Assembly: GCF_003597395.2 (NCBI RefSeq)
Contig: NC_133774.1
Coordinates: 41,196,854 to 41,260,853, forward strand
Direction of reading: 5' to 3'
DNA length: 64,000 nucleotides
Source: Chelonoidis abingdonii
Lineage: Eukaryota; Chordata; Testudines; Testudinidae
The first letter of the stretch is position 1. Each line of letters begins with the position of its first letter. The notes under the pieces are model-generated. The model was given only the letters and a program-made list of their open reading frames with translations. It searched no databases and was not told the DNA's origin. Below are positions 10,984 to 23,089 of this stretch, piece after piece. A program made the position numbers and the translations under genes.

Positions 10984-12701
10984 GTTCAAGATATGGTGAC
11001 TATATCTCCCTGTGCTGAATGCGGGACACCTGTTAAAACTACTCTTATTCAGTTGAGTTCAATGGCAATCAATCAGAACAATGCAGTACAAATGTTCAAA
11101 TTAACATCAAGGTGATTGATCCACTGTTAAAAAGAAATACTGCATAGTTGGATTCTTTTTATTTACCTTCTTATCTTTAAAGCTTTAGGATTAGATGACT
11201 CCCCCCACCCCAAAACTGTACATCTCTCTCACAGGGGTGTCTGTGTGTGACTGACTGACCTGCCCCTCCCTGCCTGGCTCTCTCTGCCCTCCATGCTTGC
11301 AGGGCCCCCAGGCTGGACCCACCTCTCCTGGTAGCTGTCGCCGTGTCTTCCTGAGGCAACACGGGTGCGGGGGCATGCAAAGTCACATGCCCCTCCTCCC
11401 CAAATTTCTGCCAAGGTTCACACCAGAATATGGCCAGCAGCAGCCTTTTGGCACTGTGCAGGAGGGAAGGGGCAGGAGCTGCTTCCAGCCGCAGGGAATG
11501 GGGGAAAGGGATGACTTGGTCTGTGTCTTTGCAGAGCTCATCTCTTCTCCCACACTTTCCTGTGGCTGGAAGCAGCTTGTCCTTTCCTGTCCACACAGTG
11601 TCGAAAGGCAGCTAACACCTCCAGACTGCTGCTGGCCATGGACATAACCCAGCCACCTGGTCACCTGGCTACTGCGTGGGCAGGAAGGGGTTAAGCCCCC
11701 AAGGATGAATTGTGCACCAGCACCCAGGGAACCTGACTGTAGTGGCTTCAGTGAACCCAGCCAGAGTGGTGACTCGGGAGGGGAGGGTGTCTATGGGACG
11801 GAGCAACTCCATGCTCCCTGGGGGCAGGACCCAGGGCAGTGGCAAAGAGGGTGCTAAACCCCTACCTGGGGGGCTGCTGTGGAGCCTGCAAGGTTGGTGT
11901 GTGAACAGGCTGGAAATCGCTTCCCCCTCCTCTTTTGTCGCTCCAGAGCTTAGCTGTGGGGCAGAGAGGCTTCCCCATACCATAGCTGTGCAGGGCTTTG
12001 GCACATGCAAGGCTCGGCTTCTCCTGGCCAGCACTCCGGGCAGGGTTTTGGGCTTTCCCAGGCTCCAGCCCAGACAGAGGCAGTGGGAGAAGGAAGGAGT
12101 CTGCCAGCCACACTCTTGGTGTGTTGAGCGCTCCAACCAGGGGCTGGTTTTCTGCACAGCGCTGGGAGTGGGATGTGCCCCGTCGGGGGATATGGAGGAG
12201 CAGCAAGGCTGGGGGGTGAAGGGGCAAAGCAGGGAGAGCATGTAAAGGGCTGATGGGTGGGCAGCAGAGGCGACATATAACTGGCCGCCACCTGGTGCCT
12301 GACCGCACTCACCAACCAGTGCAGCTCACAGTGCGCAGCCAGTGATGGCCGGAAACGGGGCAGGGGGTGGGGCCCTGCTGTACAAGAGCCGGCACACAGC
12401 AGGGGCTGCGCTGATGGACCAGCAGGAGGCGCATTCGGCCCCACATGCTGCAGCTTTGGCCCACCATCAGCCTTGCATCCCACCCCCATTGTCAGCCACT
12501 GGACCCCCCACTCCCTGCCGGTGGGTGGGTGGCTGGTGAGCAGGGATCCAGACAGCAGCAGGACCCACCAGTACTGATGGTGGGGACAGAAAATGTGGGA
12601 CAATTTGCCCATTTTTAAGAAAAAGTTGGGACATCTGCAGGAGAGCTTAAATATGGGACTGTCCCTTTAAAAACGGGATATCTGATCACCCTAGTACAAG
12701 A
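10984..12701. mobile_element. hAT-type DNA transposon, 1.7 kb, non-autonomous
   Basis: The element runs 10992-12693. The left end reads TATGGTGACTATATCTCCC. The right end, reverse complemented, reads TAGGGTGATCAGATATCCCG. The flanks give an 8-bp duplication with one mismatch: GTTCAAGA (10984-10991) against GTACAAGA (12694-12701). The same terminal motif bounds the 123-bp element at 50213-50335. The interior (about 11200-12600) is strongly GC-rich with long open frames on both strands (up to 220 codons, minus 11950-12612). These overlap in several frames and look like composition, not a transposase. I see no hAT dimerisation or catalytic motifs. Confidence 0.8.
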
Positions 12702-15514
12702 CCCTAAAATGAAGTCTCCTTGGCCCCAAAGAAAGTACAGTCTAAAGCCTTCCCAGGTCTTGCAAAGACTTACACATGGGATTAACTTTATGCACTGTGA
12801 GTAGGCTTACACCTCAGTGGAAAGATGCAAAATTCATAAAGTTAAGCCATGTTTATAGCACAGCAGTAGCTTAGAAGACAGGACGCTCTGGCAGACTGAG
12901 AGCAGGGAATAAATTTAGATATATTTTTATTACTAATTTGTATTTGTATTTATTATTAATACATATAACGTATGTAAATTATACATATAAATTGGATATA
13001 TGTCAATTATTCATATTTTCATTTCCATCCTCTTTTTCATGTTTGTGAACTTTGTGTGAAAATCAAGTTTTTTCAGAGGGATTTAAATTACTACTAGTAT
13101 TACCAGTTAGGATGGAATAAGCCAGGAGGCAGATGACCTCATAAGTGAAAAAAGGACCACATAAAGATCCATACTAATAAAGAACAAGGGGATATAAAAT
13201 CAGAAATGCCATATATTAACACACAATGTATAAACATATGTAAGTACACAGGCTCTCTCTCTACAGAATGGTTACAAGGGTTTTATGAGGCATCAGTAGA
13301 ACTTTAAAAGAAAGGAGGTTCTGTAAATAGAAGTCACTGACATCAATTTAAAAAAAAATTCAAAACAATTGAAAATAAAACCAAAAGGTTGCAGGAAGGT
13401 GCTGTTTGCTCACTTTAATATCACAGGCAGCGTGTGGGTGGGCCTTTGGTCCTGAAATCCACTGAAATCGGTGGGTCTCTCCATGAGTATAAAGGTCCAT
13501 CAACACGGATTAGCTTGCACAGTTGATAATACTGAAAGTTTATTGCACATGCAGTTCACTGGGTGAGTGGGCAAAAAAGTTAATAAAAAATTAATAATAG
13601 ACTCAAAAGACCAACACAGCAACCAAAATGTGCAACCTCCCCACAGCCCCTTGTTGGAATCTTCAGATTGGCATGTTGTCAGCACCCCTACAAAAACAAC
13701 TTGATGCACCTGTATTTTTTTTGTGTATATTACTGAAATGTATGTCATACTTAAACTGTGTCTCAACTTCCACATGTGGAAATAAGCTAACCTATAGCAG
13801 ATGTCAAACGAAAGGACTTTCATTAGTTCTTAATGTTTCATTTGCAGTCTTTTTCTGAGTGATGGGATGGGGTGAAATTGTAAGTAATACATGGGAAGGA
13901 GTTGAGGGGGAAGGTCTGTGCAGAAGGGAGAGAGAGTCACTCTTGACTCCCAACTAGCGTGTTTTCTCTTTCCTTTCTGCAGCTGCTGTGGAGAGTTCTC
14001 ACATTTATCTAACTGGGTGTGTGGCTAAGGAGGGCAGGAGGAGTTGGGGAACAACAGTTCTCTTCCCCTCACAGGATAGTATAAATTATAATGCAAAATG
14101 CACTGAAATTGCTGTTCCTCCAAACAACGCCAACTCACTTTTAGTGGCTTTTGCCTACCATGGAGAGAGAGAGAGGCAGCAAAGGGGCTTAACCATTGCA
14201 GTATGGTGCACGTGCAAGCTGTTTTGCCATTGTTGGTGTGAGTGGGTGGAAAGAACGCTAGAATAAGGACAATGGGGGATCCCCACGTGTAGCCAGAGGC
14301 CAGTGGAGTATGTCTTGCCATTCCCTATGGTTCACAATCTACCAGATAAATTCTTTCCCTATACCCCATTGGTTAGGAGACGCTATGTCTGTAGATTGAT
14401 ATCCTCCCCTTCAGCAAAGCTTTGTGGGGGAAAGGAAGCATTCTGACCCCCTGTGGAAGGCTTTCATTTCATGGTCTCTGTGTAAATGCATATCCCACAG
14501 TTAAATATTGTTTAGAAAGGAATATGAAATGCCATAATGAAAAATATCTTTAGAAGTGTACGGCAGCTTTCCCATAAGTGTTCAGAATTAGACACTGCTG
14601 TAATAGTTAAAACTGAAATTTCTGGGTCTCAAGGGAGTGTAAAGAGGAGGACGGCAAGATTAAGTTGGCTCCAGTGAAAAGAGGCTTTCAGGCTATTTTG
14701 AACCCAAATCTTCTGAGAAATTATGCTGAGATAATATAGTGCATTAGGAAGTATCTATAAATTAAACCCCTAATTTGCATTGGACCACATATTCTGCTTA
14801 TATGGAACAATTCCCTATATCTTTAGTGTCCCTACTGATTTCAGTATGGCTATTTGTAGAGTAAGGGTACTATTCAACTTGAGTAGGAAATGTCCTTTAA
14901 AAAGAGTGGAACCACACTGGAAAGTTGACTGGCAACCAGGCAATCAGAGGGATGGCAGCTGTGAGGGAAGGGAGCTGAACTCCTAAATGTTGTGGAACCT
15001 GGGGATCTGGATTGGTGACATCTTGAGTTTTTTGCCTTCTTTTTTTCTTTTTTGATCACATATTGACTGCAAAAAGATTGTGTTTTTCTCACATTTGAAT
15101 GTTGTTTGAAATTATTGGCCAAATAATTTTTTGTAAATAATTCTTGGTCTATAGATTGCTTACAGACATTTGTTGTTTGCATTCAATATTCAAAATTATA
15201 AGCTGTCTATGACTGGATTTCTGTCTCTGTTCAAATCCTATGACTTTCAGAGCTGGAGTCTATTCTGTGATGTATGCGATAGCTATGTTCTTTATTTTGC
15301 AGTGATCTTTTGTTTCTGTAATATGCAGATACATTGTGGATATTAGTTATTTCATTTGCTTAAGACTTACTGCCTTTCACAACAGAATCTCCCAATTAAC
15401 TTGATATGACATGACTTGTTTTCAGATTCTGTTCACCTGGGGACTTCAGCTCTTCACAAGACTATCCTTCTATTTTTTCGAAGCAAATGCTGCAAACAAA
15501 AGTGAGATATTGCT
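12702..15514. other. Non-coding; possible minus-strand 3' end at 13500-13823
   Basis: AT-rich spacer including a very AT-rich stretch at 12915-13020. The minus strand between 13823 and 13500 is open (107 codons) and reads like a transcript tail, with AATAAA (plus TTTATT near 13540-13545) followed by TTCAGTATTATC. No protein family recognised, and I do not call a gene. Other frames (13988-14266, 14874-15182) show nothing. Confidence 0.4.
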
Positions 15515-15877
15515 GTTTAAAGCACTAACAGCACGGGTCCAAGTACCACCCCCCTGGGGCAGGGGGTTGGGGTACAGGAGGAGGTGTGGGGGTCATCGCT
15601 TACCTCGGGTGGTGCTGGCTCCTGAAAATGACCTGCACACCAGTCTGGCAGCGGCTCAGGGCAGGGGCAGCGTGTGGAGACACTCCCCTCCAGGGCCTCA
15701 GGGATGTGCCTGCCGCTTCCAGAAATGGTGCAGAGCAGGCAGGCAGGCAGCTGCCTTAGCCCTGCTACACTGCCGGTTATGGTGGAGGGGGGGGCCAGGG
15801 CCTTTTAAATTGCCAAGGGGTGGCAGGTGGAGCCCGAGCACCACAGGCCCAAAGAACTCGCTGCCCCTGGTTTAAAG
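15515..15877. mobile_element. hAT-type short element, GC-rich
   Basis: A perfect 8-bp duplication GTTTAAAG at 15515-15522 and 15870-15877 bounds a 347-bp GC-rich insert (15523-15869) in AT-rich DNA. The ends are CACTAACAGC and, reverse complemented, CAGGGGCAGC, a partial terminal match. The interior resembles in style the element at 18024-18446 (CCTTTTAAAT blocks). The frame 15411-15875 runs across the boundary and is not a gene. Confidence 0.75.
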
Positions 15878-17022
15878 TGAGACTAATTACACATATTTAC
15901 ATTTTTTAAATATGCTTACTGGAAATGTGCAGTTTCATTCTCTTTGAGATGAACAAGGACCCTAACAGAAGAAAAAAAGTTCTGTGTTTGTGGTATTGAG
16001 TATATTGTGAAAGTTCTTGAACACTTCTCTTGATGGTGTACTTGCTAACTTTTGCTGCTCTCCTCATTACTTATCTGCTGGGTAATATCAATTCCCGCAG
16101 CCGATTCATCACTATTTTCAGAAGTTGGATCCCCTAGGTTTGTGGCATGGTGTGTTAGAAAACTGTCATTAAAAGTTTGCTGAAGAGAATGAATTACATT
16201 TCTTTGCAGATACAGAAAATAACTATTCTTTTACTTATGTCAATGTGTCATAAAACTTTAATAATGTTCGCATTACATTAATTATAACAGTATAAGGCTA
16301 GTTTTGGCGATCAAAGAGTTTGCATATTAATGTTATAAAAATAGGGCTGTGAAAAATATACTCTGGAAATGTAACAGACTCTAACATATTGAGGTTAAAT
16401 AATCCTATGGAACAGATTCTTTTCCTTTTACAATTCTATTAGAAATACTCAGCTGGATTCTTGGATATGGGTGAGGAGACCAAAGCACAGATCAGCAGAA
16501 GACGTGTGTGCAAAGGTTGGTGTATAGTTCGTGTCCACGGTCCTTTGATCCTGAATTGCCAGAAACCTATTGTCAAACAACTTAGAGTCGGACCTCTACT
16601 CAGAAGTCAACTCTGGACACCAGTATCTTACTACTGAGTCTTTAACCTCTCCTGTTAAAGAAATATCACTGACAGATCAGTGGCAAGTCACCTAACAACC
16701 TCAAGTCCAAGTTTACCTTAATCAAAACTGCTTTTAGTAGTGAGATTATTGAGCCTGTTCTTCTCTGGAAAACTCATAGTCAGATATTCTGTACAGAAAG
16801 GAATGAATATGTATCTATTAGAATTTTCAGTCAGCTGAAAAGCTACTCACAAAAATTACAAAGGCTAATAGAACCCAGAACGCTACCGAGGATCAGAGTC
16901 TCCTCACACTGACTGATGCATTGCCATATTTCTGATAAGTGCTTTAGAATTTAAGAGTTTTGATAGCTCAGTTTAACACAGGAAAGGCACAGGAAAGTTT
17001 TCACCAGGAATGTTTCTGTGTT
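15878..17022. other. No gene or clear repeat
   Basis: AT-rich non-coding sequence with no long open frame and no repeat I recognise. Confidence 0.5.
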
Positions 17023-17023
17023 A

Positions 17024-17690
17024 CTAGTGTGACAAAGTTCCTCCTCTACCTTGGTGGGTCCTGCGTTTCTTGGCAGACTTGCTCACCTCAGTAATCTTCC
17101 CCACAGTCTGGGTCAACTCCTCCTGTGTCTGATCAGGAATTGGGAGGTTTGGGGGGAACCCGGCCCCCCCCTCTACTCTGGGTTCCAGCCCAGGGCCCTG
17201 TGGATTGCAGCTGTCTATAGTACCTCCTGTAACAGCTGCATGACAGCTACACCTCCCTGGGCTACTTCCCCATGGCCTCCTCCGAACACCTTCTTTATCC
17301 TCACCACAGGATCTTCCTCTTGATGTTTGATAATGCTTGTCTTCTAAATCCTCCAGCAGTACACTCTCTCACTCTCAGCTCCTTGCCTTCTTGCTCCCAG
17401 CTCCTCACTCGCACTCCTTCTCCTCTGGCTCCTCCCTGCCTGACTGGGGTGAGGTCCTTTTTAAACCCAGGTGCCCTGATTAGCCTGCCCTGATTGGCTG
17501 CAGGTGTTCTATTTAAAGTAGCTATCTCTACTGCCTTCTAGAAAGATCTTAATTGGCTCCAGGTGCCTTGATTAACCTGGAGCAACTGCCATTTGGTTAC
17601 CAGGGTACTAGGGATTTGTTTAGCCTGGGGCTAACATACCTGTTTCTCAGTACTTTACTGTAGCCATCTGGCCTTGCCCCATCACACTAG
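17024..17690 (-). mobile_element. Solo LTR (Gypsy-like)
   Basis: The LTR 17028-17686 (659 bp) begins TGTGACAAAG and ends CCATCACA. It is flanked by CTAG on both sides (17024-17027 and 17687-17690; a 5-bp reading ACTAG is possible with a one-base shift). On the minus strand it begins TGTGATGGGG, has CCAAT-type motifs (plus GATTGGCTGC near 17493) and a TTTAAAAA TATA-like element (plus 17457-17464). No coding interior. The frames at 17051-17493 lie inside it. Confidence 0.8.
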
Positions 17691-18015
17691 GAATATCCAG
17701 GCATTGCATTGGAGAGACAACTGTATCTTCTTAATGGCTCTTTACCTCATTGTTCCTTTGCATGACAACTACTTCTACTACCACTGCAGCTCAAACTACC
17801 CTGAGAAGTTCCCAACATCACTGCTGCTCTTTGATTAGTTCTCATCTTGTAAAAGCTCACTCTGATATGCCTCAATCTTGGATAAGTTTGTTAATGTTTT
17901 TACAGTACAGTACAGTACAGTCTTTTCTGTGGAGAGACTCTAACCTAGAGTCAGCAAAGCACATAAGCACATGGTTAAGTTTATGCTCAGGCCTAAATCC
18001 CATTGACTTCAATGG

Positions 18016-18454
18016 GACATAAGCAGGGGTGAAAGTAACTTAAAGGACTTACCGGCACACAGGGTGGCTGGGCTCCTGGGCAAGGTCGGGGGGCAGCTCT
18101 GGGCCCCTGGAAAGGGTAGAGCCTCAAGTGGAAGGGGCGGGGTTGGGCCCTACCCTACCCTACCCCAGCCAGCCCTTCAGTGCTGCTTGGCCTGCACTGC
18201 CTGGGGCTCTAGCAGCAATTTAAATGGCCCAGGGGTCTGGCCACTGGCGGAAGCCCCAGGCCCTTTTAAATCACTGGGCCCTGGGGCAGCTTCCCCTTTT
18301 GTTCCCCCCATCAGCGGTCCTGCTGGTATGGTCCTTAAAGCGCTGCTGCTGCAGTGCTTTAACATTGGCTGTGTACTGGCCAGTACTGGCAGCCACTTCC
18401 TTACAGGTATACGGTACCAGCCTGTACCGGCTTGCTTTCACCTCTGGACATAAG
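18016..18454. mobile_element. hAT-type short element
   Basis: The element 18024-18446 (423 bp) has terminal inverted repeats: CAGGGGTGAAAGTAA at the left and CAGAGGTGAAAGCAA as the reverse complement of the right. The 8-bp duplication GACATAAG is perfect at 18016-18023 and 18447-18454. The GC-rich interior carries CCCTA repeated three times near 18151-18166. Frames at 18064-18478 are not genes. Confidence 0.9.
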
Positions 18455-18929
18455 TGTTTTGCTGAACTGGGGCCTTAATGAGGTACCACTATAGCATAAT
18501 TATATCCAATATCAATTCCATCCCTTTATAGATTTTCCTCTTTGCTTATGTTAATACAAAACATAATCAGAAGTACCCTTCATACTATAGTCACAAAGTG
18601 CAAACCAGTACTAATGATCATTGGAAATAGGAAAGCTTACTTGCTCTGTGAAACCTCACTTAAGAAAACCTCCAACGAAACTGGGCCTGTCTGTCCTTGA
18701 GGTTTGATCTTCCTTTAGCAGATAGTTCAGTGTTTCTTCGTAAATCAAACTAAGCTGCCATAAGGATATTTTAGGAGGATTGTTAGTGCTGTTAATCACA
18801 GCAGCAATTTCTTATGCACAAGGGGACAAAAAAGGTGGTTCATGTTTCTAAATATGGGTCCTCACAACTCCATATTTCAGTTTATAAGTCTATTATTTTA
18901 GTTGTATTATCTAGTCCCAATAGCCCAGG

Positions 18930-19090
18930 GACTGTCACATGTTCTCTAGTTCTTCGAGAGCTTGCTCATGTCGATTCTATTCTAGGTGTGTGCGCACCCA
19001 TGTGCCTGGTTGTCAGAGATGGTTGCCTTAGTGGTATCTGTAGGGCCGGCTGCGGTATCCCCTTTAAGTGCCATGCTCATGCATAGATAT
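18930..19090 (+). repeat. DIRS left inverted terminal repeat
   Basis: It starts near GTTCTTCGAGAGCTTGCTC (18949 onward) and matches the reverse complement of 25015-25165 over about 140 bp with mismatches. Its first part is also found, inverted, in the internal region at 24835-24874. Confidence 0.8.
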
Positions 19091-19537
19091 ATCAGGCACT
19101 ACTGGCTTTAGCCCTCTCAATCTCTTCTTACTGCCCGTGATAGTTAGTCGAAGCACCTATCTTTGCATAGCAAGAGCTGGCAGTTTCATCTCTCCTGACT
19201 TTGACCCTAAGGGCCTTGTAAATAGTTGTTTATAGTAGTTAGTGTTAAGTGTAGTTAAAAGTTAGAGTCCCAGCGGGGACTTTGCCACAGGTGGAGCATG
19301 CCCCAGTCTCCAGGGTTTAAGCCCTGTGCGAACTGTCACAGGCCTATGCCTGTAAGTGACCCTCACAGCAGCCTCCCCAAGTGCTTGGGGAGTCACATGT
19401 GAAGGATAGTGCTGTATTTGTAAAAAATTTCGATTCTGGATTCAGAAAGGTGGGATATTAGTTTGCGGACTTGCCTCATGGAGGCGGCCCTTCGTCTGGC
19501 TTCCAAGCCATTCTGCCAAGACTTGCCTAGTACCTTG

Positions 19538-19910
19538 GCCTTGGTCAGGAGCGGCGCCAGGGTTTCTGATGCCCTAGGGGGACAGCCGTTTCGCCACCCT
19601 CCACGGCTCCAGTGGAGCTGCCGCAGTCGTGCCGGTGAGCGGTCCGCTGATCTAAAGGCTCCGGTGGACCTGCCACAGGCATAACTGCAGTAGGTCCGCC
19701 GGAGCCTTTAGACCAGCGCACCATCCACCGGCATGACTGCAGCAGCTCCACTGGAGCCACCACAGCAGCGGACTGTCCGCCAGCATGACTGCAGTAGGTC
19801 CCCCGGAGCCACGTGCTGCCCCCCCCCGGCAAAATAGTGCCCCCCAAAAATTCTGGTGCCCTAGGCCATTGACTAGGTCACCTAAATGGTAGTGCCGGCC
19901 TGGCCTTGGT
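19538..19910. mobile_element. hAT-type short element inserted in DIRS gag (family B, copy 1)
   Basis: The element 19546-19902 (357 bp) has a perfect 8-bp duplication GCCTTGGT at 19538-19545 and 19903-19910. Its ends are CAGGAGCGGCGCC and, reverse complemented, CAGGCCGGCACT. The interior holds GC-rich direct and inverted subrepeats (GGAGCTGCCGCAGTCGTGCC-like units). The copy at 49051-49405 is clearly the same family, sharing the ATTCTGG-GCCCTAGGC segment. It is younger than the DIRS insertion. Confidence 0.9.
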
Positions 19911-21477
19911 GCACAGCACACCTCTGGCACCTGGCTCCACCCAGCACCGCTCCCCATCGCCGATGCCTAGAAAGAAAATACAGAAGCACAGCTCCCTGAC
20001 ACCTGGCAAGAAAAGCCATGGGACATAAGTTTGGGCCACGCTACCACTCCGGAGCCACATGGACATGTCTCCTGGGTTGGGGCCCCTAGTCCCTTAAAAG
20101 ATCCACCACCAACTCCCAGGAGTGGTAGGGGACCCCAGCTTCTGATAGCATTGAAGCCTTCCCAAGCTCCCCTGGTGCTGAGAGAGCAAAGGCCTCCACC
20201 CACAGCACCGGCACCACTCGTGCTGGAGGAAGTGGCAAAGGTTCCCTACGAGAGCAAGCCAGGCGCTAAGATCCCTAATGGGGCAGTGGAGCACCACCGA
20301 TCCCCCAAGAGAAAGAAGCGCTTTTCACCTCATGCCACAAATCTCCAGTGTCGCAGCCCAGATCCTCTGGGGTTTGTTCTCAGTAACCAGCACCACAATT
20401 GCGGTTCCCGCTACGTCTACATGGATCACCTGGGGGGAGGTGCAGGTCTCTGTACTATCAGCACCGTTCGCCCTCTCACCGGTTGTCCTCTCAGTGCAGA
20501 TCTTGGTCATCTGTCCTGTGGGAGCACTCCCTGTCGCGAATCTGGTCCCCTAAGCCCCAGCACTGGTCTCCTTGATACCTGCACTGATCCTCCCACTCCA
20601 GACGCCAGTAGCTGGTGGCGACGGTCAGCAGGCAGACATAGGTGTTGATGGTCCCACTGTGGTCATTGGAAGGGGATTTCTCTAGCATGGAAGGGCAGTT
20701 AAGACCCTCTCCAAGACCCCACCGGCACGATTGGGTACCTGAGGCCGTGTCGACATCTATGACGCTGGTTTGGCAGCACGGCCAGTGGCCAGCGCAGTGG
20801 CCTTATTGGAGTGCGTGGGGCATGCAGGTGATGATACCCCCTTCGCACCTTTGCTGCAACAGCTGGCTGCACTGGCAGCACCTGGCTCGGTGCATGAGAC
20901 CCACTTGGAGGTCGGGGTAGAGGAGACCGTGCCCACCCCCAAAAAACTCTCCCCCATGGGGGATGATGCCCTGGAGCCTATCCCAGCAGTACAGTCATTG
21001 TTCTCATCCCTGGACGAGGCGGTCGCAGGACCCTCGAGGGCCAGCCTGCTAGGCAATCTTAAAGAACACCAAGCCCTACTTTGATGGGTGACTGAGAACT
21101 TGAGCCTAGAGGTGGAGGAGATGTTCAATGTCCTCTCAACCTCCACCCCGGCACATGTTGCACTTCCAGTGCATGACAGGGTCCAGAAAATTGCCACGGC
21201 CCTTTGGAAAACCCTGTCGTCCATCCCTCCACCTCCAAACGGGCTGAAAAAATGTACTTTGTCAAGGCCAAAGGGTTTGAATGACTTTATACCCACCCAC
21301 CTCCAGGGTTGCTGCTTGTATCTGCATCCAATGAAAAGGACAACCAGGGGCACCCAAAAATAACAAGACCAAAAGACTGGACCTTTTTGGGAGAAAAAAA
21401 TATTCAAAAGCCAGCCTGCAGTTCCAGGTAGTGAACCATCAGGCCCTCTTGGGGTGATACAATTTTTACTTAAGGGA

Positions 21478-21568
21478 TTCCCTCCATAAATCCATAAAGA
21501 TGTTGAACAAAACCAGCCCCAGGACTGACCCCTGGGGCACTCCGCATGATACAAGCTGCCAACTAGTC
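21478..21568 (-). mobile_element. CR1-like fragment inside the DIRS element
   Basis: The text AACAAAACCAGCCCCAGGAC followed by TGACCCCTGGGGCACTCC matches the reverse complement of a CR1 RT segment. It interrupts DIRS gag text that reads on either side (about 21405-21455 and 21590-21640). Boundaries are approximate and no duplication was resolved. Confidence 0.55.
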
Positions 21569-21989
21569 CTGAGGCACAGTTCCTGGCTTCAGACCACCAG
21601 CCTGTCCCAAGAGCTGCAGACCTCTATCCAGGACCTCCCATTTGATGGAACAGTCTCTTTTTGGAGCAGACTGATGTAAAGCTGCATGGGTTAAAGAACA
21701 CTCAGGCCACCCTTCACTCTCTGGGCATGCATATGCCCCCGTATGCATGGCAGCAGTTCCAGCCACCTATGCCACCAAGGCTTTGGCAGCCTCGTCAGGG
21801 GTCTACAAGGAGAAGGGAGAGAGATACAAGTGTTAGTCATCATCACCCTTCCTCCTCCCACTCACCTGTGCAGTCTGGCCTGGCAAAGCATCCTGGAGGC
21901 CAGAAGCATCCCTTTGAAGATGTGCTCAGGAGTGATGCCCCAGTCAATTCCCTGGATCTGCCTTTTTCTTTCCTCAACCATTTTCATTC

Positions 21990-22720
21990 ATGCTGTTCAG
22001 TCTGGTCATGGGTCACCTTGGACTGCTGGGTGCTGGACAAAGTATCTCGAGACTATCTCTGAAATTTTTGGCTGCTCCTGCCTCCCACCCCAATCTTTCC
22101 CCATCCCTGTTCAGGGACCTTTCTCACGAGCCACTCGTCGTCCAAGAGGTTGAGAAACTCCTGCACCTTGTGGCAGTGGAGGAGGTCCCTCAGGACATGA
22201 AGAGAAAAGGATTCTATTTCCACTACTTCCTAATCTCTAAAGCAAAAGGGGGCCTCAGTCATATTCTGGACCAGGGTTACCTCAGCAAGTTTCTCAAAAA
22301 GTTGAAGTTTCACATGGTCTCCCTGGCCTCCATCAACCCCTCCCTGGATCCAGGAGACAAGTATGCGACCCTCGACTTGAAGGATGCTTATTTCCATATT
22401 TCCATATTCCAAGGTCACAGATGGTTCTTCCGTTTCATGATGGGAAGACACCATTTTCAATTCACAGTGATGCCCTTTGGCCTGTCATTGGCCCCAAGTG
22501 TGTTCACAAAATGTATGGCAGCTGTGGCTACTTACCTGAGATGTTGAAGAGTTTAGGTCTTCCCGAATCTCGAGGACTAGCTTATCAAGGGCAGGTCTTG
22601 GGACCAAATGCAGAAGAGCCTTGATCTGATGGGTTTCACCTGCCATGACCCGGGCCTGTTAATAAACAAGAAAAAATTCACCTTAGCACCAGTCCAGCAA
22701 ATAGAGTTAATTGGGCAGTT
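21990..22720 (+). pseudogene. DIRS reverse transcriptase, catalytic motif lost
   Basis: The reading contains KYATLDLKDAYFHISI (motif A, from about 22360), HRWFFRFMMGRHHFQFTVM and PFGLSLAPSVFTK (motif B, to about 22510). The next motif should be F-P-Y-L-D-D, but the text at 22557-22577 translates VFPNLED followed by a stop: the catalytic tyrosine and first aspartate are replaced. Further downstream NKKKFTLAPVQQIELIGQ (22663 onward) is still recognisable. This enzyme would copy the element RNA to DNA; this copy cannot. The motif order follows DIRS and Gypsy-type RTs, not LINE RTs. Confidence 0.85.
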
Positions 22721-23089
22721 CTCGACTCTACATGAGCCACAGCCTTCCTTCCGGAAGCGCGTTTTCAGGCCATGTTGGACCTGATCTCCCATGTAAAGAG
22801 CCACCCGCTCACCATGACTCATGTATGCCTGCAGTTCTTGGGCCACATGGCTACATGTATATATGTAGTCAGCCATGCTCGGCTCCATCTCTGGCATGTG
22901 TGACTGGCATCAGTCTACAGGGTGTCGGATCATATCAGGTCATCCCTGTATTGGTAGTTGGACCCCGGTCGGTGTTGGAGGGAGTTCCCTTTGCGACCCC
23001 ATCCCTGTTGCTGACCCTGGTTTCTGCTGCTTCGGACCTGGACTGAAGAGCCCATCTGGGCGAGCTGAACACCCAGGGCCGCTGGTTGT

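Larger units (their letters stand above)
19298..21770 (+). pseudogene. DIRS gag-like open reading frame remnant
   Basis: A start codon at 19298 opens a reading with CANCHRPMPVSDPH and CLGSHM, a C-x2-C type zinc-binding start, stopping at about 19400. RTCLMEAALRLAS follows near 19470. After the hAT insertion (19546-19902) the frame resumes with proline- and serine-rich text. A later stretch (20770-21084) reads LEPIPAVQSLFSSLDEAVAG, followed by stops. Near 21405-21455 and 21590-21700 are parts of the gag C-terminal zone, separated by the CR1-like insert. The gag function (particle formation) is inferred from position and resemblance. Not translatable as one protein. Confidence 0.65.

Noticed and set aside
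11177..12612. Long overlapping open frames on both strands (up to 220 codons)
   Set aside because: They lie inside a GC-rich hAT-type element, overlap in several frames, are proline/serine/glycine rich and show no domain. GC-rich DNA has few stop codons by chance.
15411..15875. 154-codon frame
   Set aside because: It runs from AT-rich DNA across the boundary of a transposon insert at 15523; composition effect.
18151..18166. Telomere-like CCCTA repeats
   Set aside because: Three units of CCCTA differ from the vertebrate CCCTAA telomere repeat and lie inside a transposon.
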